Assembly: GCA_027730465.1 (NCBI GenBank)
Contig: JAQCGQ010000049.1
Span: 1-5,780 of the forward strand
Direction: 5' to 3'
DNA from: Actinomycetota bacterium
Lineage (GTDB): Bacteria; Actinomycetota; Actinomycetes; Nanopelagicales; Nanopelagicaceae
DNA length: 5,780 nucleotides
In this document: piece after piece, positions 4,973-5,780 of the stretch
Numbering within the stretch: the stretch's first letter is position 1
How the letters are laid out: the number at the start of each line of letters is the position of its first letter
Notes under the pieces: generated by a model
Databases searched by the model: none
Told to the model about the DNA's origin: nothing
What the model saw: only the letters and a program-made list of their open reading frames with translations
Position numbers and translations under genes: made by a program

Positions 4973-5036
4973 TCTCTGCTTGGATAGCGTAATAATATTG
5001 ATTAAATAATTATTACTTACTTATTTAGGAGTGAAG
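4973..5036. promoter_or_regulatory. AT-rich divergent spacer between trmB and pepN
   Basis: This 64-base region must carry the pepN promoter and perhaps the trmB promoter. It is very rich in A and T (4990-5026). No -35/-10 pair stands out; TTGGAT (4980-4985) with TAAATA (5003-5008) at a 17-base spacing is the best weak candidate for pepN. AGGAG at 5027-5031 is the pepN ribosome-binding site. Confidence 0.35.
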
Positions 5037-5780
5037 TTGCCAGGATTAAATTCAACTAGGGCTGAGGCGCAGGCGCGTGCTAATCACCTAGCGGTGCAAA
5101 GTTATCAAGTTAGCTTAGATTTAACAGTTGGGGATGAAAGCTTTATCTCAGAGACAACCGTCAAATTTACTTGCAATAAGCCAGGCTATGAGAGCTTTAT
5201 TGATGCGGTGGGTAAGAGTGTTATTTCAGCAACCTTAAATGGACAAGTAGTTGAAACTTCAGATTATGATGGTGAGAGCATATTCTTAAAAAACTTAGCC
5301 GCAAATAATGAGTTAATTATAAAAATGAGTACGCCTTATTCAAATACTGGTGAAGGTTTACAAAGATCTGTTGACCCAGTTGATAATGAGGTTTATTTGT
5401 ACTCACAAGGTGAGACCGCATTTATTAGAAAAATGTATCCATGCTTTGATCAACCAGATTTAAAGGCAACCTTTACCCTCACCGCAATTGCGCCGAAACA
5501 CTGGAGCGTAATTTCAAACTCACCAGTGGCAGAAAAAATTGATTTAGCAGGTGATAAGACTCAGTGGAGATTTAAACCAACCCCAAGAATTTCAACCTAT
5601 ATCACCGCACTAATTGCTGGCCCCTACTACAGCGTTAGTGACACATATGTTGGTAAGAAGAGTGTGCCACTTGGTATTTACTGTCGTAAATCACTGGCAC
5701 AGCACTTAGATCCAGAGGATATTTTCTTAATTACTAAACAAGGCTTTGCCTACTTTGAAAATGTCTTTGGCCTTGAATAC
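5037..5780 (+). CDS. pepN: Aminopeptidase N (M1 family), N-terminal part
   Basis: Zinc metallopeptidase that removes N-terminal amino acids from peptides in the cytoplasm. 248 of about 850 residues are visible before the right edge. Seen: the Streptomyces-type opening MPGLNSTRAEAQARA, the N-terminal beta domain with GEGLQRSVDP (105-114), YSQGETAFIRKMYPCFDQPD (122-141, where the Gln helps bind the substrate N-terminus) and LKATFTLTA, then a segment ending YFENVFGLEY. The GAMEN and HExxH-(x18)-E motifs lie beyond the window. The start is TTG 5037: AGGAG (5027-5031) is five bases upstream and the MPG start fits the family. An in-frame GTG at 5031 overlaps the ribosome-binding site and is unlikely. 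It is divergent from trmB and near rpiB, as in other Actinobacteria. Confidence 0.95.
   Translation, partial: MPGLNSTRAEAQARANHLAVQSYQVSLDLTVGDESFISETTVKFTCNKPGYESFIDAVGKSVISATLNGQVVETSDYDGESIFLKNLAANNELIIKMSTPYSNTGEGLQRSVDPVDNEVYLYSQGETAFIRKMYPCFDQPDLKATFTLTAIAPKHWSVISNSPVAEKIDLAGDKTQWRFKPTPRISTYITALIAGPYYSVSDTYVGKKSVPLGIYCRKSLAQHLDPEDIFLITKQGFAYFENVFGLEY

Overview
The window looks like a piece of a small, AT-rich actinobacterial chromosome, possibly of the freshwater acI/Nanopelagicales type. The RpiB carries the mycobacterial-type GGSGNGEQIA loop (Ser/Glu instead of the E. coli Cys). The PepN N-terminus starts MPGLNSTRAEAQARA, as in Streptomyces-type aminopeptidase N. rpiB and pepN lie close together, as is common in Actinobacteria. 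The lineage call is inference from protein style and base composition; no 16S or other marker is present.

Left part (1-1855): the 5' part of a sugar-type ABC transporter ATPase gene (RbsA/MglA-like, double nucleotide-binding domain) runs leftwards out of the window. It is divergent from a GntR/FadR-type (FCD) regulator gene. The roughly 160-base region between them holds an exact TATAAT box, a 9-bp inverted repeat and a possible 25-codon leader ORF whose stop overlaps the ATPase start (ATGA). The layout suggests a sugar uptake operon controlled by its divergent regulator.

Middle (1857-2257): a scrapyard of three truncated housekeeping-type gene pieces packed end to end. They are the C-terminus of a zinc-type quinone oxidoreductase (minus strand), an internal piece of elongation factor 4/LepA (plus), and the C-terminus of a thermonuclease/SNase-like protein (plus). 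The last two are fused in one open frame that looks like a normal 96-aa gene but is a chimera.

Next (2222-3746): two divergent genes for exported proteins. One is a collagen-like Gly-X-Y protein (minus), apparently cut short where it meets the gene debris. The other is a 185-aa secreted protein of unknown function (plus). The stretch between them contains a long imperfect hairpin, palindromes and repeated AGGTA(G/C)T motifs. A strong intrinsic terminator follows the plus-strand gene.

Right part (3846-5780): core genes, namely rpiB (pentose phosphate pathway), trmB (tRNA m7G46 methyltransferase) convergent to it with a 4-base overlap, and the first 248 codons of pepN, divergent from trmB. No tRNA, rRNA, CRISPR array, transposase or integrase was seen. 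The most unusual parts are the mosaic of gene fragments and the structured spacer between the two exported-protein genes; I do not see a complete new multi-gene system.
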